Source: Actinokineospora globicatena
GTDB taxonomy: Bacteria > Actinomycetota > Actinomycetes > Mycobacteriales > Pseudonocardiaceae
Direction of reading: 5' to 3'
Assembly (NCBI RefSeq): GCF_024171945.1
Contig: NZ_JAMTCR010000006.1
Span: 558,001 to 622,000 of the forward strand
Length of the DNA stretch: 64,000 bases
A model generated the notes under the pieces. That model was not told where the DNA came from. It ran no database searches and worked only from the letters and a program-made list of their open reading frames with translations. A program made the translations under genes and the position numbers. Positions 7,945 through 16,261 of this stretch are shown here, in pieces (position 1 is the first letter of the stretch; each line of letters opens with the position of its first letter).

Positions 7945-9474
7945 TCAGCCCACTCCCAGGACCTCGGGGAGGTCTTCGGTGTGCAGGATGGTCAGCCGGG
8001 AGACGGCTCGGGTCAGGGCGATGTAGAGGAGTCGGCCGCCGTCCGGGCCGGAGTCGATGATGGCGGCGGGTTCCAGGACGTAGACGTGGTCGAACTCCAG
8101 GCCCTTCGCCAGGGTCACGGGGATCAGGGTGATGTCGTGCGCCGTGCCGTCCTCGATGGCGTGGGCGACGCTGAGACCGTGGTCGGTGAGCACCTTGAGG
8201 ACGGCTGAGCGCTGGTCGTCGTGGACGACGACGCCGGTGCTCTCAGGCGTCGGGTCGGCTGCGATCGCGGCCGCGAGGGCGGTGGCGACATCGGGGACCC
8301 GCGTAGTGGTGAGGGATCCGGGGGCGTGCCGGACCGACAGGGTCGGGGGCAGTTCGGGGGCGATGAGTGGCAGCAGGCGGTTGGCCACGGCCAGCACCTC
8401 GACGGGGACCCGGTAGCTCTTGCTCAGCGTCAGCACCCGGCTCGGCAGGCCCAGGTGTTCGCGCACGGCGTCCCAACTGCCCGCCGCCCACGGAGTGGTC
8501 CGCTGGGCCATGTCACCCAGCACGGTCGCCGAGTCGACGCAGCGGCGGCCGACGGCGCGCAGTTGCAGCGCCGAGAGGTCCTGGGCCTCGTCGACGACCA
8601 CGTGCCCGTAGCGGTCCGGTTCGCGCAGGCGCGCGCTGATCTCGTCCAGCAGGTACAGGTCTGCCGCCGACCACTTGGCTGACCCGCGCGCCAGCAGGTC
8701 CCGCTCGGCCTCGTCGAGGATCCCCTCCGACGCCGCCGCCAAGACGTCCGGGTCGGACAGCAGGTCGCGCAGGACCTGCTCGGGGCGCACCGGCGGCCAG
8801 ATGGTCGCGACGAGCGCGCGCACGCCCTTCGTCCTGGCGACCCGGCGCATCTCCGTGTCCGACGGGGCTCGTCCGCGCAGTTCCAGGCGGCGGCGGATGT
8901 GGTCGACGAGCCGGTCGGTCAGGTGGGTGCGCGCGCGGTCCCACGGCACGCCGGTCCCGATCAGGTCGGCGGCGAGACCCGCTACGGTCTCGGGGGACAC
9001 CCGGACGAACGGGCTGGTCTCCCGGACGACGAGGTCCTCGGTCGGCGCGCCGACCTTGGCGGCCATCGCCCGGCTGATGACCGCCACCATCCTGGCGTCG
9101 CCCTTGAGCCTGGCGACCTCCGGCGCCTCCGGGACCGGCGCCCGCTTGGGCTCGGTGAGCCGCTCCAGCACCACGTGCCGCACGTCCTTCTCGCCGAGCG
9201 CGGGCAGCACCCGGCCGATGTAGCGGACGAACACGTCGTTCGGGCCGACCACCAGCACGCCCCGGCGGTGCAGGGTCGAGTGCTCGAAGAGCAGGTACGC
9301 GGCGCGGTGCAGGCCGACGGCGGTCTTCCCGGTGCCGGGACCGCCCTGGATGAGCAGCGTCTGCGCCAGGTCGCCGCGCACGATCTCGTCCTGGTCGGGC
9401 TGGATGGTCGCCACGATGTCGCGCATCGGCCCGAACCGGGGTCGCTCGATCTCCCCGCGCACGAGCGCGCTCAA
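7945..9474 (-). CDS. HelD-type RNA polymerase helicase, C-terminal part
   Basis: 509 residues of a superfamily 1 UvrD/Rep-like helicase. Walker A is GGPGTGKT (Lys50), Walker B VVVDEAQDL, and motif V region VTLAKGLEFDHVYVL. The pattern, with MRDIVATIQPDQDEIV just before the P-loop, is that of HelD/HelR, which binds and recycles RNA polymerase and in actinobacteria can give rifampicin tolerance. In that family this segment continues directly from an N-terminal arm in the same chain; here the arm is in the next frame upstream, joined by a 4-base overlap with a TTG start at 9474 (TTGA). Either a split gene or a frameshift. Not related to the flagellar genes on either side. Confidence 0.8.
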   Translation of the reverse strand: MSALVRGEIERPRFGPMRDIVATIQPDQDEIVRGDLAQTLLIQGGPGTGKTAVGLHRAAYLLFEHSTLHRRGVLVVGPNDVFVRYIGRVLPALGEKDVRHVVLERLTEPKRAPVPEAPEVARLKGDARMVAVISRAMAAKVGAPTEDLVVRETSPFVRVSPETVAGLAADLIGTGVPWDRARTHLTDRLVDHIRRRLELRGRAPSDTEMRRVARTKGVRALVATIWPPVRPEQVLRDLLSDPDVLAAASEGILDEAERDLLARGSAKWSAADLYLLDEISARLREPDRYGHVVVDEAQDLSALQLRAVGRRCVDSATVLGDMAQRTTPWAAGSWDAVREHLGLPSRVLTLSKSYRVPVEVLAVANRLLPLIAPELPPTLSVRHAPGSLTTTRVPDVATALAAAIAADPTPESTGVVVHDDQRSAVLKVLTDHGLSVAHAIEDGTAHDITLIPVTLAKGLEFDHVYVLEPAAIIDSGPDGGRLLYIALTRAVSRLTILHTEDLPEVLGVG

Positions 9475-9926
9475 TCCCCGTCCGCCTCGCGCACCGGCTC
9501 GTCGTCGAAGCTGGTGAGCGTGCTGTCCTCGGCGAACCCGAACCGCCGCTTGCGCAGCACGCCCATCGGGTCCGCCCGGCTCGCCCGGTAGAAGCTCGCC
9601 GCGAGCGGTGTTCGCCAGTCGGTGACCACGATCTCGCCGTCGCGCGCGGGATCGCCGACGTGGCGTCTCCCGATGTAGACGATCCCGACGGCCGGGTCGT
9701 CGAGCTCCACCCGGCCGAAGAACAGCGGCAGCCCGTCGTCCTCCGCGATCTGCTGGGCCCGCCGCAGCAACCAGATGACCATCTCGTCGTCACTGGTCCT
9801 CATGGCCCGTTCGGCCATCTCCAGCAACTCGGTCCTGCTGCGCCGCAAGCAGTCCACGGCGTAGGCGAGGTGCTCGCGCTCGGCTTCCAGTTCGGCCCGG
9901 CCCGCGGGCGCGCGATCACCGCTCAT
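9471..9926 (-). CDS. HelD-type helicase, N-terminal arm
   Basis: 151 residues matching the start of HelD-like proteins: a coiled-coil-like helix pair (about 8-70), then GIVYIGRRHVGD, VVTDWRTPLAASFYRA and DPMGVLRKRRFGFAED, the segment that in intact homologues leads straight into the helicase core. It stops at TGA 9471-9473 exactly where the downstream frame begins. On its own it has no catalytic motifs, so function depends on the neighbouring chain or on frameshifting. Start ATG 9926 (GTG 9929 just before it) has no clear ribosome-binding site. Confidence 0.7.
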   Translation of the reverse strand: MSGDRAPAGRAELEAEREHLAYAVDCLRRSRTELLEMAERAMRTSDDEMVIWLLRRAQQIAEDDGLPLFFGRVELDDPAVGIVYIGRRHVGDPARDGEIVVTDWRTPLAASFYRASRADPMGVLRKRRFGFAEDSTLTSFDDEPVREADGD

Positions 9927-10010
9927 CACAAGGTGTCCAGGGGGTTCGTCCGCGACGCCGATCAGGCGCCGGAAAACCCTACTACCGGGTGCGCGCGCCC
10001 CGCCTCCCCA

Positions 10011-11417
10011 TTAGCCGCGCGGCGCGTCGACGAGTTCGCCGATCGCCGTCGTCCGGTCGTCGAGCCCGGACCGGGGGAGCACGGCGACCACCAGCCCGTC
10101 GTGGGTGATCACGACGGCGTCCTGGGCCGGGGTGAGCCGGTCGCGCACGCTCGCCACCGACTCGTGCACGCCCGCGATGGGCAGCGCCGGTCCCAGGTGG
10201 TCGGCCACGAGGTCCTCCGCGGCGGCGTCCCGCAGGTCCGCGGGCGACGCCGAGCCGATGACCTGGGCGACGGTCACCGGTTCCACCTGCTCGTCGGGCC
10301 GCACCACGACCGGGAGCGAGTGCCCGCGCCGCAGCGCCGCCCTGGCCTGCTCCACGGTCGCCGAGTGCGCGATCGTCTCGCTGACCAGCGCCGCCGCCGG
10401 GACCTGCCCGGTCTCGGGCCCGAACCCGCGGCTGCTCACCCAGTCGTCGTCGAAGTACTTGCTGAGGTAGGACCGGCCCGAGTCGGGCGCGATGGCCACG
10501 ACCACGTCGTCCGGGCCGAGCGTGTGCGCCAGCGCGACCGCGGCCGCCACGGCCAACCCGCCGGAGGCGCCGAGCAGCAGGCCCTCCTCCCTGGCGAGGG
10601 CGCGGGTCATCGTGATCGACGCCCGGTCGGGCACCTGCCGGACGGTCGTGGCGACCGACGGGTCGTAGGACCGGGGCCAGACGTCGGTGCCGGTGTCCGG
10701 GTGCACGAAGCGGCCGGTCGCCTCGACCAGGTGCGGACGACCCGAGCCGCCGCCGTACACCGAGCTCTCCGGGTCCGCGCCGACCACCTGGACCCGGTCG
10801 CCGGACACCTCCCGCAGGTAGCGGCCCGCGCCGGTCAGCGTGCCGCCGGTGCCGATCCCGGCGACCAGGTGCGTCACCCGGCCGCCGGTCTGCGCCCAGA
10901 TCTCCGGGCCGGTCGTCGAGTAGTGGGCGTCGATGTTGGCGGGGTTGTCGTACTGGCCCGCGTACCACCCGCCGGGGGTCTGGGCGGCCAGCCGGGCGGC
11001 GAGCGCGCGCACCTGGTCGGGGTGGTCGGCGGGCAGCAGCGCGGGCGTGATCACGACCCGCGCGCCGTAGGCCCGCAACAACCCCAACTTCTCCTGGCTG
11101 CTGCGGTCCGGCACCACCACGACCACCTGGTAGCCCAGCGCCGCACCGATCATCGCCAGCGCGATCCCGGTGTTGCCCGAGCTCCCCTCGAAGATCACCC
11201 CACCCGGCTTGAGATCACCGGAGGCCTCCGCGGCCCGAACCATCGACAGCGCCGCCCGATCCTTCGAACTCCCCGCCGGGTTGGCCGCCTCCACCTTCAC
11301 CAACACCGCCGCGGGCGCCCCCCGGGTGACCCGCTTCAGCCGCACCAGCGGCGTCCGCCCGACCAACCCGGTCACATCATCGACCACCGCGACCAGGTCG
11401 GAGAACTCGTCCGGCAT
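10011..11417 (-). CDS. Cystathionine beta-synthase
   Basis: Condenses homocysteine with serine to cystathionine using pyridoxal phosphate (reverse transsulfuration). 468 residues: catalytic fold-type II domain (about 15-325) with PLP Lys52 in SSKDRAA, the SSGNTG substrate loop, and the GIGTGGT phosphate-binding loop; a C-terminal regulatory region (about 335-468) contains a CBS-domain pair. No haem-binding N-terminal extension is seen. Cysteine synthase is a less likely alternative given the CBS domains. ATG 11417 is chosen because GAAGG lies 9 bases upstream; GTG 11426 has no room for one. Single gene, no obvious link to neighbours. Confidence 0.88.
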   Translation of the reverse strand: MPDEFSDLVAVVDDVTGLVGRTPLVRLKRVTRGAPAAVLVKVEAANPAGSSKDRAALSMVRAAEASGDLKPGGVIFEGSSGNTGIALAMIGAALGYQVVVVVPDRSSQEKLGLLRAYGARVVITPALLPADHPDQVRALAARLAAQTPGGWYAGQYDNPANIDAHYSTTGPEIWAQTGGRVTHLVAGIGTGGTLTGAGRYLREVSGDRVQVVGADPESSVYGGGSGRPHLVEATGRFVHPDTGTDVWPRSYDPSVATTVRQVPDRASITMTRALAREEGLLLGASGGLAVAAAVALAHTLGPDDVVVAIAPDSGRSYLSKYFDDDWVSSRGFGPETGQVPAAALVSETIAHSATVEQARAALRRGHSLPVVVRPDEQVEPVTVAQVIGSASPADLRDAAAEDLVADHLGPALPIAGVHESVASVRDRLTPAQDAVVITHDGLVVAVLPRSGLDDRTTAIGELVDAPRG

Positions 11418-11689
11418 CCAGCGCACCCTTCGTCGAACCCCCCACCACGAGGCCTCGAGGGCGGGCCACCGCCAACATACCCGTCACCCACACCGCCACC
11501 AGGCCTTCCGCAGGCTGAGACCCCCGCGCTTCGACAACGGGATCTCCACGCCAGACGTGGTAGCCAGGTGTCTCCGCCACCCGCTCGCCCCCGCTGCCTG
11601 CCGAACGCTCTCGCGGCGGACGAGGGACCGGCCGGGGTGGGCACAAGCCGACCGACCGGGTTAAACCAGCCGGGGAGTGCGTCAAGTCG
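11418..11689. other. Region upstream of cystathionine beta-synthase
   Basis: No complete gene seen. The last stretch (about 11660-11689) is in frame with the secreted-protein remnant that follows and could be its eroded 5' part (residues such as GECVKSV suggest a peptidoglycan-binding-like start). The rest should hold the promoter of the minus-strand gene, which I could not pick out with confidence. Confidence 0.4.
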
Positions 11690-12084
11690 GTGCAGCGCTG
11701 GGTCGCCGCCGCGGGGTGGACCGTCCGGGTGTGGCGGTTCGGGACGGTTCGGGAAGGCGCGTCCCCCGGGTCGTCCGTCGGGAATCTCGACGTCGTCAGC
11801 CAGGACGCGACGGGTGTCCGGTTCCGCGGGTGGGCGCGTGACCCGGACACCTCGGCGCCGATCGCCGTGCACGCGTACGTGACACCCGAGCACGGCGTCG
11901 CGACGACCGCCAACCTGGACCGGCCGGACGTGGGCGTCGTGCACACCGCGAGTGGATCGACCAACGGGTTCGAGGTGACCTGCGGCGGCATCGTCCCGGG
12001 TCGGCGTGCGCCTACGGGATCAACGCTCCCGGCAGCGCGGGTGGGAACCGGTTGCTCGGCTGCAAGTCCGTCACCATCTCCTGA
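11690..12084 (+). pseudogene. Frameshifted remnant of a secreted repeat-domain protein
   Basis: The frame starting near 11690 encodes GNLDVVSQDATGVRFRGWARDPDTSAPIAVHAYV and so on (from 11780), a domain common in secreted actinobacterial proteins. After about 11995 the homology continues one frame over (CAYGINAPGSAGGNRLLGC) to TGA 12082-12084. A one-base indel near 11985-12000 therefore splits the domain. No signal peptide or catalytic domain remains upstream. Confidence 0.65.
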
Positions 12085-12098
12085 CGGCGCACCGGCAA

Positions 12099-12135
12099 AG
12101 CCGTGTGGCCCCGGGAAGACCGGGGCCACACGGCT
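12099..12135 (-). terminator. Terminator after flhB
   Basis: Perfect 16-base stem (12099-12114 with 12120-12135) and a GAAGA loop, 12 bases past the flhB stop, followed on the minus strand by a short T run. It marks the end of the fliM-flhB unit. Confidence 0.85.
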
Positions 12136-12147
12136 GAGCGAGGGGGA

Positions 12148-13239
12148 TCAGGCCGCTGCTTCCGCGGGCATGTTGTGGGTGCCTGCGGCGGAGCCGCGGG
12201 AGCGGAGGCGGTGCAGGAAGGCCAGTACGTGGGCCACGGGGCCGAAGAGGTCGACCGGGATCTCCTGGCCCACCTCGCAGGCCTTGTACAGGGCGCGGGC
12301 CAGGGGGATGTCGCGGACGATCGGGACGCGGTGTTCGGTGGCGAGTTCGCGGATCTTGGCGGCGATCTCGCCGGCGCCCTTGGCCACGACGCGGGGGGCG
12401 CCCTTGTCGGGGTCGTAGCGCAACGCCACCGCGACGTGGGTGGGGTTGGCCATGATGACGTCGGCGGTGGCGATGTCGGACATCATCCGGTTGCGGCTCA
12501 TGGCCAGCTGCCGGGAGCGGATCTGGCCCTTGATCTCCGGGTTGCCGTCGGTGTTCTTGTGCTCGTCCTTGATCTGCTGCTTGGTCATCCGCAGCTCCTT
12601 GCCGACCCGGCGCTTGGCGACCAGGTAGTCGGCGATGCCCATGGCGAGACCGGCGACGGCGGCGAGGCGGATGAGCGAGAGCACCGTGTCGCCCAGGGTG
12701 GCGACCAGCGACTGCAGCGGCAGCGAGCCGGAGCCCATGATGGTGGGGATCAGGTCCTTGACCGCGGTGTAGAGCACCACCCCGAGGATGCCGCACTTGA
12801 GCAGGGTCTTGACCAGCTCCCACGCCGACTGCGGGCCGAACATCCGCTTGATGCCCGAGAGCGGGTTGAGCCGCTTGAAGTTCGGCTTGAGCAGCTTGAT
12901 CGCGGGCCGCAGTCCACCTTGGACACCGGCGCCCGCGAGCACCGCCAGCAGGGTCGCGCCCAGCAGCGGGGCGATCGCGGCGGCGCCGTTGCCGAAGGCC
13001 TCGCCGAGGATGGCGAACGCCTCGGCCTGGTCGGGGTTGGCGATGAACTTGCCGACCCGGTGCAGCAGCTGCGCGCTGCTGTCGAACAGGTCACCGAAGA
13101 CACCCGGGATGACCCAGGTCGCGACCAGCACCGCCGCCCACGCGCCGAGGTCCTGGGTGCGGGCGGTCTGCCCCTGGGACCTGGCCTCCTTGAGCTTCTT
13201 CGGTGTCGGCTTCTCGGTGGCGTCCTTGTTCGCGCTCAT
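12148..13239 (-). CDS. flhB: Flagellar export switch protein FlhB
   Basis: Membrane component of the export gate whose autocleavage switches export from rod/hook to filament substrates. 363 residues: four membrane segments in the first 210 and a cytoplasmic domain with the autocleavage site NPTH at 265-268 intact. The basic N-terminus EKPTPKKLKEARSQGQ is typical. It is the last gene of the fliM-fliN-fliO-fliP-fliQ-fliR-flhB unit, overlapping fliR by four bases, and is followed by a strong terminator. The C-terminal tail after the cleavage domain is short, as usual. Confidence 0.97.
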   Translation of the reverse strand: MSANKDATEKPTPKKLKEARSQGQTARTQDLGAWAAVLVATWVIPGVFGDLFDSSAQLLHRVGKFIANPDQAEAFAILGEAFGNGAAAIAPLLGATLLAVLAGAGVQGGLRPAIKLLKPNFKRLNPLSGIKRMFGPQSAWELVKTLLKCGILGVVLYTAVKDLIPTIMGSGSLPLQSLVATLGDTVLSLIRLAAVAGLAMGIADYLVAKRRVGKELRMTKQQIKDEHKNTDGNPEIKGQIRSRQLAMSRNRMMSDIATADVIMANPTHVAVALRYDPDKGAPRVVAKGAGEIAAKIRELATEHRVPIVRDIPLARALYKACEVGQEIPVDLFGPVAHVLAFLHRLRSRGSAAGTHNMPAEAAA

Positions 13240-14003
13240 CGCCCGATCGCTTTCAGTACGGCGTTGGTCGCTTCCTCGGCGATGGCGTGCACCGCCTGCG
13301 GGAGCAGGGTGATGGCCAGCCCGACCATCACCAGCGTGAGACCCACCTTGGCAGGGAAACCCACGGAAAACGGGTTCAGCGCGGGTGCGACTCGGTTGAG
13401 CAGGCCGAGGCCGATGTCGGCGCAGAACAGCACCACGATCATCGGCCCGGCGATGAGCACCGCGGCCAGGAACAACCGCCCCAGCCCGCTGGTGAGCAGG
13501 TTCGACAACCGTTCGAGGGAGAACCCACCGCTGAGTGGAACCGCTTCATACGAAAGCGTGAAGCCGCGCATCACCAACTGGTGCGCGTCGGTGGCGAACA
13601 TCAACGCGGTGGCGGTCAGGCCGTAGAACCGGCCGAGCACACCCGCGTTGCCGGAGAACGAGAGCGGGTCGTAGGCGAAGGCCAACGAGAACCCGCCGAA
13701 CACGTCGAGCAGGTCACCGGCGGCCTGCACCCCCGCGAAGATCACGGCGGTCAGGAAGCCCAACCCCGCGCCGATCAGCACCTGCTCCACCGCGCTGATG
13801 GCCAGCGCCCAGGTCTCCGCGCTCGGCACGTCACCGGCCAGCTTCGGCACCACCGGCAGCACGATCGCCACGCCGAGCATGGCCTTGATGGCGCCCGGGA
13901 TCGCCCGCCCGTTGAACGGGGGGCAGGTGATCAGCCACGCCACGGCCCGGATCACGGCCAGCAGCAGGGCCGGGAGCGTGCCTGGGGCGAGCTGGGCCTC
14001 CAC
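13236..14003 (-). CDS. fliR: Flagellar export gate protein FliR
   Basis: One of the three proteins (FliP, FliQ, FliR) of the export gate in the centre of the MS ring. 255 residues with about six hydrophobic segments; landmarks are PPFNGRAIPGAIKAMLG and GPMIVVLFCADIGLGLLNRVAP, both characteristic. GTG 14003 (VEAQLAPG) is chosen as start because it follows the fliQ stop by four bases and matches the family amino terminus; longer versions run through fliQ. The ribosome-binding site is weak, so translation is probably coupled to fliQ. Confidence 0.94.
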   Translation of the reverse strand: MEAQLAPGTLPALLLAVIRAVAWLITCPPFNGRAIPGAIKAMLGVAIVLPVVPKLAGDVPSAETWALAISAVEQVLIGAGLGFLTAVIFAGVQAAGDLLDVFGGFSLAFAYDPLSFSGNAGVLGRFYGLTATALMFATDAHQLVMRGFTLSYEAVPLSGGFSLERLSNLLTSGLGRLFLAAVLIAGPMIVVLFCADIGLGLLNRVAPALNPFSVGFPAKVGLTLVMVGLAITLLPQAVHAIAEEATNAVLKAIGR

Positions 14004-14007
14004 CGGA

Positions 14008-14277
14008 TCAACCGACCAGCGACGGGATCCGCTCGTAGAGGCCACCGGTGAAGCTGACGATCTCGTGCACCATCCAGCTGCCGGTGAGCAGCAGCGCGGC
14101 GGCGACCCCGATCGCCTTGGGCACGAACGACAGCGTCACCTCCTGGATCTGGGTGACCGACTGGAACAGCGAGATGCCGAAGCCGACGACGAGCGCGGTG
14201 AGCAGGATCGGCGCGGCGAGCTTGCCGGTGACCAGCATGGCCTGCACGCCCAGCTCGATGATGGTGGTGTCGTTCAC
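14008..14277 (-). CDS. fliQ: Flagellar export gate protein FliQ
   Basis: 89-residue protein with two membrane hairpin helices (about 17-37 and 52-72), full family length. The loop SLFQSVTQIQEVTLSFVPK is the diagnostic conserved segment. Sits between fliP and fliR in the usual export-gate order. Start ATG 14277 lies 9 bases after the fliP stop. Confidence 0.96.
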   Translation of the reverse strand: MNDTTIIELGVQAMLVTGKLAAPILLTALVVGFGISLFQSVTQIQEVTLSFVPKAIGVAAALLLTGSWMVHEIVSFTGGLYERIPSLVG

Positions 14278-14286
14278 GGCGTTCCC

Positions 14287-15117
14287 TTACGAGTAGGTGC
14301 CGACCAGGGCGGTGATGAGCAGGCCCCAGCCATTGGCGAGCACGAACAACAGGAGTTTGAACGGCAGCGCGACGGTCACCGGGGGCAGCATCATCATGCC
14401 CAGCGACATCAGCGACGCCGAGACGACCATGTCGATGACCAGGAACGGGATGAACAGCACGAAGCCGATGAGCATCGCCGCGCGCAGCTCCGAGAGCACG
14501 AAGGCCGGGATCAGGGTGGTGGTCGGGACATCGGCGGCGGTCGCGGGCTTCTCGTCGCCCGCGACCTTGGTGAACAGCGCGATCTCCTCGGGGCGGGTCT
14601 GCTTGAGCATGAACTCCCGCAGCGGCTTCATCCCGTCGGTGAACGCGACGGACTGGGACTTCTCGCCGTTGAGATAGGGCTGCACTCCTTGCGCGTTCAC
14701 CTCGCTGACCACCGGTCCCATGATGAAGAGGCTCAAGAAGAGCGCCAACCCAGCCAACACCTGGTTCGGCGGGACGTTGGTCAATCCAAGGGCATTGCGT
14801 GTGATGCTGAGCACAACGAAGACCTTGGTGAAGCTGGTGCACAGCAGCAGCAGCGACGGCGCGACCGACAGCGTCGTCAGCAGCAGCAGGATGACGATGG
14901 ACTCCGACGGCTTCTCCGGGGTCCCCACGGTCACCGTGACGGCGTCGTTGGGCTCGGTGGGGCCGGTCGGACCCGAGGGCTGGGCCACCGCGACCGGCGC
15001 CGCGGCGGACCCCGGCTGCGCGGAGGCGGACCCGGTCGCGCCGAGCAGTCCGATGAGGACCACCAGCAGCGCGAGCACGCTGGAGCGGCGGAACCGGCCC
15101 GGGCGCGCCGACCTCAT
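14287..15117 (-). CDS. fliP: Flagellar export gate protein FliP
   Basis: 276 residues. A cleavable-looking signal peptide (about 1-36, ending SASAQP), as known for FliP, is followed by a Pro/Ala-rich linker and the conserved core: TSFTKVFVVLSITRNALG, NQVLAGLALFLSLFIMGPV, then the C-terminal LIPAFVLSELRAAMLIGF and LMSLGMMMLPP. It forms the pentameric pore of the export gate. ATG 15117 overlaps the fliO stop (ATGA), which fixes the start. The linker after the signal peptide is somewhat longer than in enteric FliP. Confidence 0.97.
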   Translation of the reverse strand: MRSARPGRFRRSSVLALLVVLIGLLGATGSASAQPGSAAAPVAVAQPSGPTGPTEPNDAVTVTVGTPEKPSESIVILLLLTTLSVAPSLLLLCTSFTKVFVVLSITRNALGLTNVPPNQVLAGLALFLSLFIMGPVVSEVNAQGVQPYLNGEKSQSVAFTDGMKPLREFMLKQTRPEEIALFTKVAGDEKPATAADVPTTTLIPAFVLSELRAAMLIGFVLFIPFLVIDMVVSASLMSLGMMMLPPVTVALPFKLLLFVLANGWGLLITALVGTYS

Positions 15118-15527
15118 TTGCGCACCGACCGCTCGCGCAACGCGTCCAACGCCTGTTTCCACGTGCTCGGCGACAACGCCGACCCGGTCAGCACACCCGG
15201 CTTGTCCGAGGTGGACGACCCGCCGGGGCTGTCCACGGCGGTGCCCGTCTTGTCCGGGGCCTGGCGCGGCTCCGGCGGCGCGAAGGACGCCACGTCGGCG
15301 ATGTGCAGCAGGTTCACCTGGTGGTCGGTCACCCCGAGCACCAGCGCGGTCTGGTCCACCTGCACGACGGTGACGCTGGCGCCGCGGGAGAGCTGGGTGC
15401 GCGCGAGCACGTCCATCGTGCCGCCGCGGCGCCGGTTGCGCATCGGCCGCCTGGCCAGCCGGGCGGCCACCCAGAGCGCGGCGAGCACCAGCAGCAGGGC
15501 GATGAACACCCGCAGCAGCTCGGCCAT
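15114..15527 (-). CDS. fliO: Flagellar assembly protein FliO
   Basis: Small, poorly conserved membrane protein that helps FliP assemble. 137 residues: one N-terminal membrane helix (about 4-24), an Arg-rich stop-transfer stretch (RRPMRNRRRGG), then a soluble beta-rich domain with VLARTQLSRGASVTVVQV typical of FliO, and a disordered tail. Position between fliN and fliP is diagnostic. Start shares a base with the fliN stop. Confidence 0.88.
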   Translation of the reverse strand: MAELLRVFIALLLVLAALWVAARLARRPMRNRRRGGTMDVLARTQLSRGASVTVVQVDQTALVLGVTDHQVNLLHIADVASFAPPEPRQAPDKTGTAVDSPGGSSTSDKPGVLTGSALSPSTWKQALDALRERSVRK

Positions 15528-16261
15528 CAGATGGCGTCCGCCGCCGCGCCCGCCAGGATCTCGGTGATCCGGATCCCGAAGTTCTCGTCGATGACCACGA
15601 TCTCGCCGCGCGCGATGAGCCTGCCGTTGACCAGCACGTCGGCGGGCGCCCCGGCCGCCCGGTCCAGCTCGATGACCGAGCCGGAGCCGAGCGAGAGCAG
15701 TTCGCGCACGGTCATCCTGGTGCGGCCGAGCTCGACGGTCACCTCCATCTCGACGCCGCTGAGCAGGTCCATCGCCGAGGCGGCCGAGCGGCTCGGCGCA
15801 CCGGCCTGGCGCGGCGCGGGGGTGCTCGGCTGCGGGGTGGACAGCGCGATGACGGCCTGCATGGCGGCACCGGCGGTCAGCGGGACGCCGACCAGCGCGC
15901 CGCTCTCGGCCATCGAGGCCAGCGCGGCCTCCGGGGTGGTCTGCCTGCCGGGGCCCGCGACCGAGCCGAGCACCTTGGCGGCGGCCTCCAGCGCGGGCGC
16001 CACCGCCGCGCCCAGGTCCAGCTCGCCCAGCGGGCTCGACTTGAGCGCCTCGACCAGCTCCTGGTTGACCAGCACGGCCAGGGTGCCCTGCGTCTGCCCG
16101 CTGAGGTCCGCGCAGACGGCCGCGCCGGGCAGGGCGAGGGTCGAGGCGTCGGAGACGGGGGTTCCCACGGTGAGCGCCTCGCTGGCGGGCAACACGGTCA
16201 ACGCGGCCTCGGCGGCGGCGCGCACGGCGGCGGCGGAGTCGGTGTGCGTGCTGGTGCTCAT
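15527..16261 (-). CDS. fliN: Flagellar motor switch protein FliN (FliY-like)
   Basis: C-ring component. The last 80 residues (about 160-240) are a SpoA/FliN domain: [20 protein letters not shown], then [20 protein letters not shown] and [17 protein letters not shown]. The first 150 residues form an extra domain of the CheC/FliY sort, so the protein is closer in size to Bacillus FliY than to short enteric FliN. I do not see an intact D/S-x3-E-x2-N phosphatase signature in it, and there is no EIDALL-type CheY-binding peptide at the N-terminus. Overlaps fliM by four bases. Confidence 0.92.
   Translation of the reverse strand: MSTSTHTDSAAAVRAAAEAALTVLPASEALTVGTPVSDASTLALPGAAVCADLSGQTQGTLAVLVNQELVEALKSSPLGELDLGAAVAPALEAAAKVLGSVAGPGRQTTPEAALASMAESGALVGVPLTAGAAMQAVIALSTPQPSTPAPRQAGAPSRSAASAMDLLSGVEMEVTVELGRTRMTVRELLSLGSGSVIELDRAAGAPADVLVNGRLIARGEIVVIDENFGIRITEILAGAAADAI

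Noticed and set aside
11690-12418. Reading the secreted-protein remnant as a full gene extending into flhB
   Set aside because: Homology leaves the frame at about 11990 and continues one frame over to a stop at 12082; the rest is antisense to flhB.
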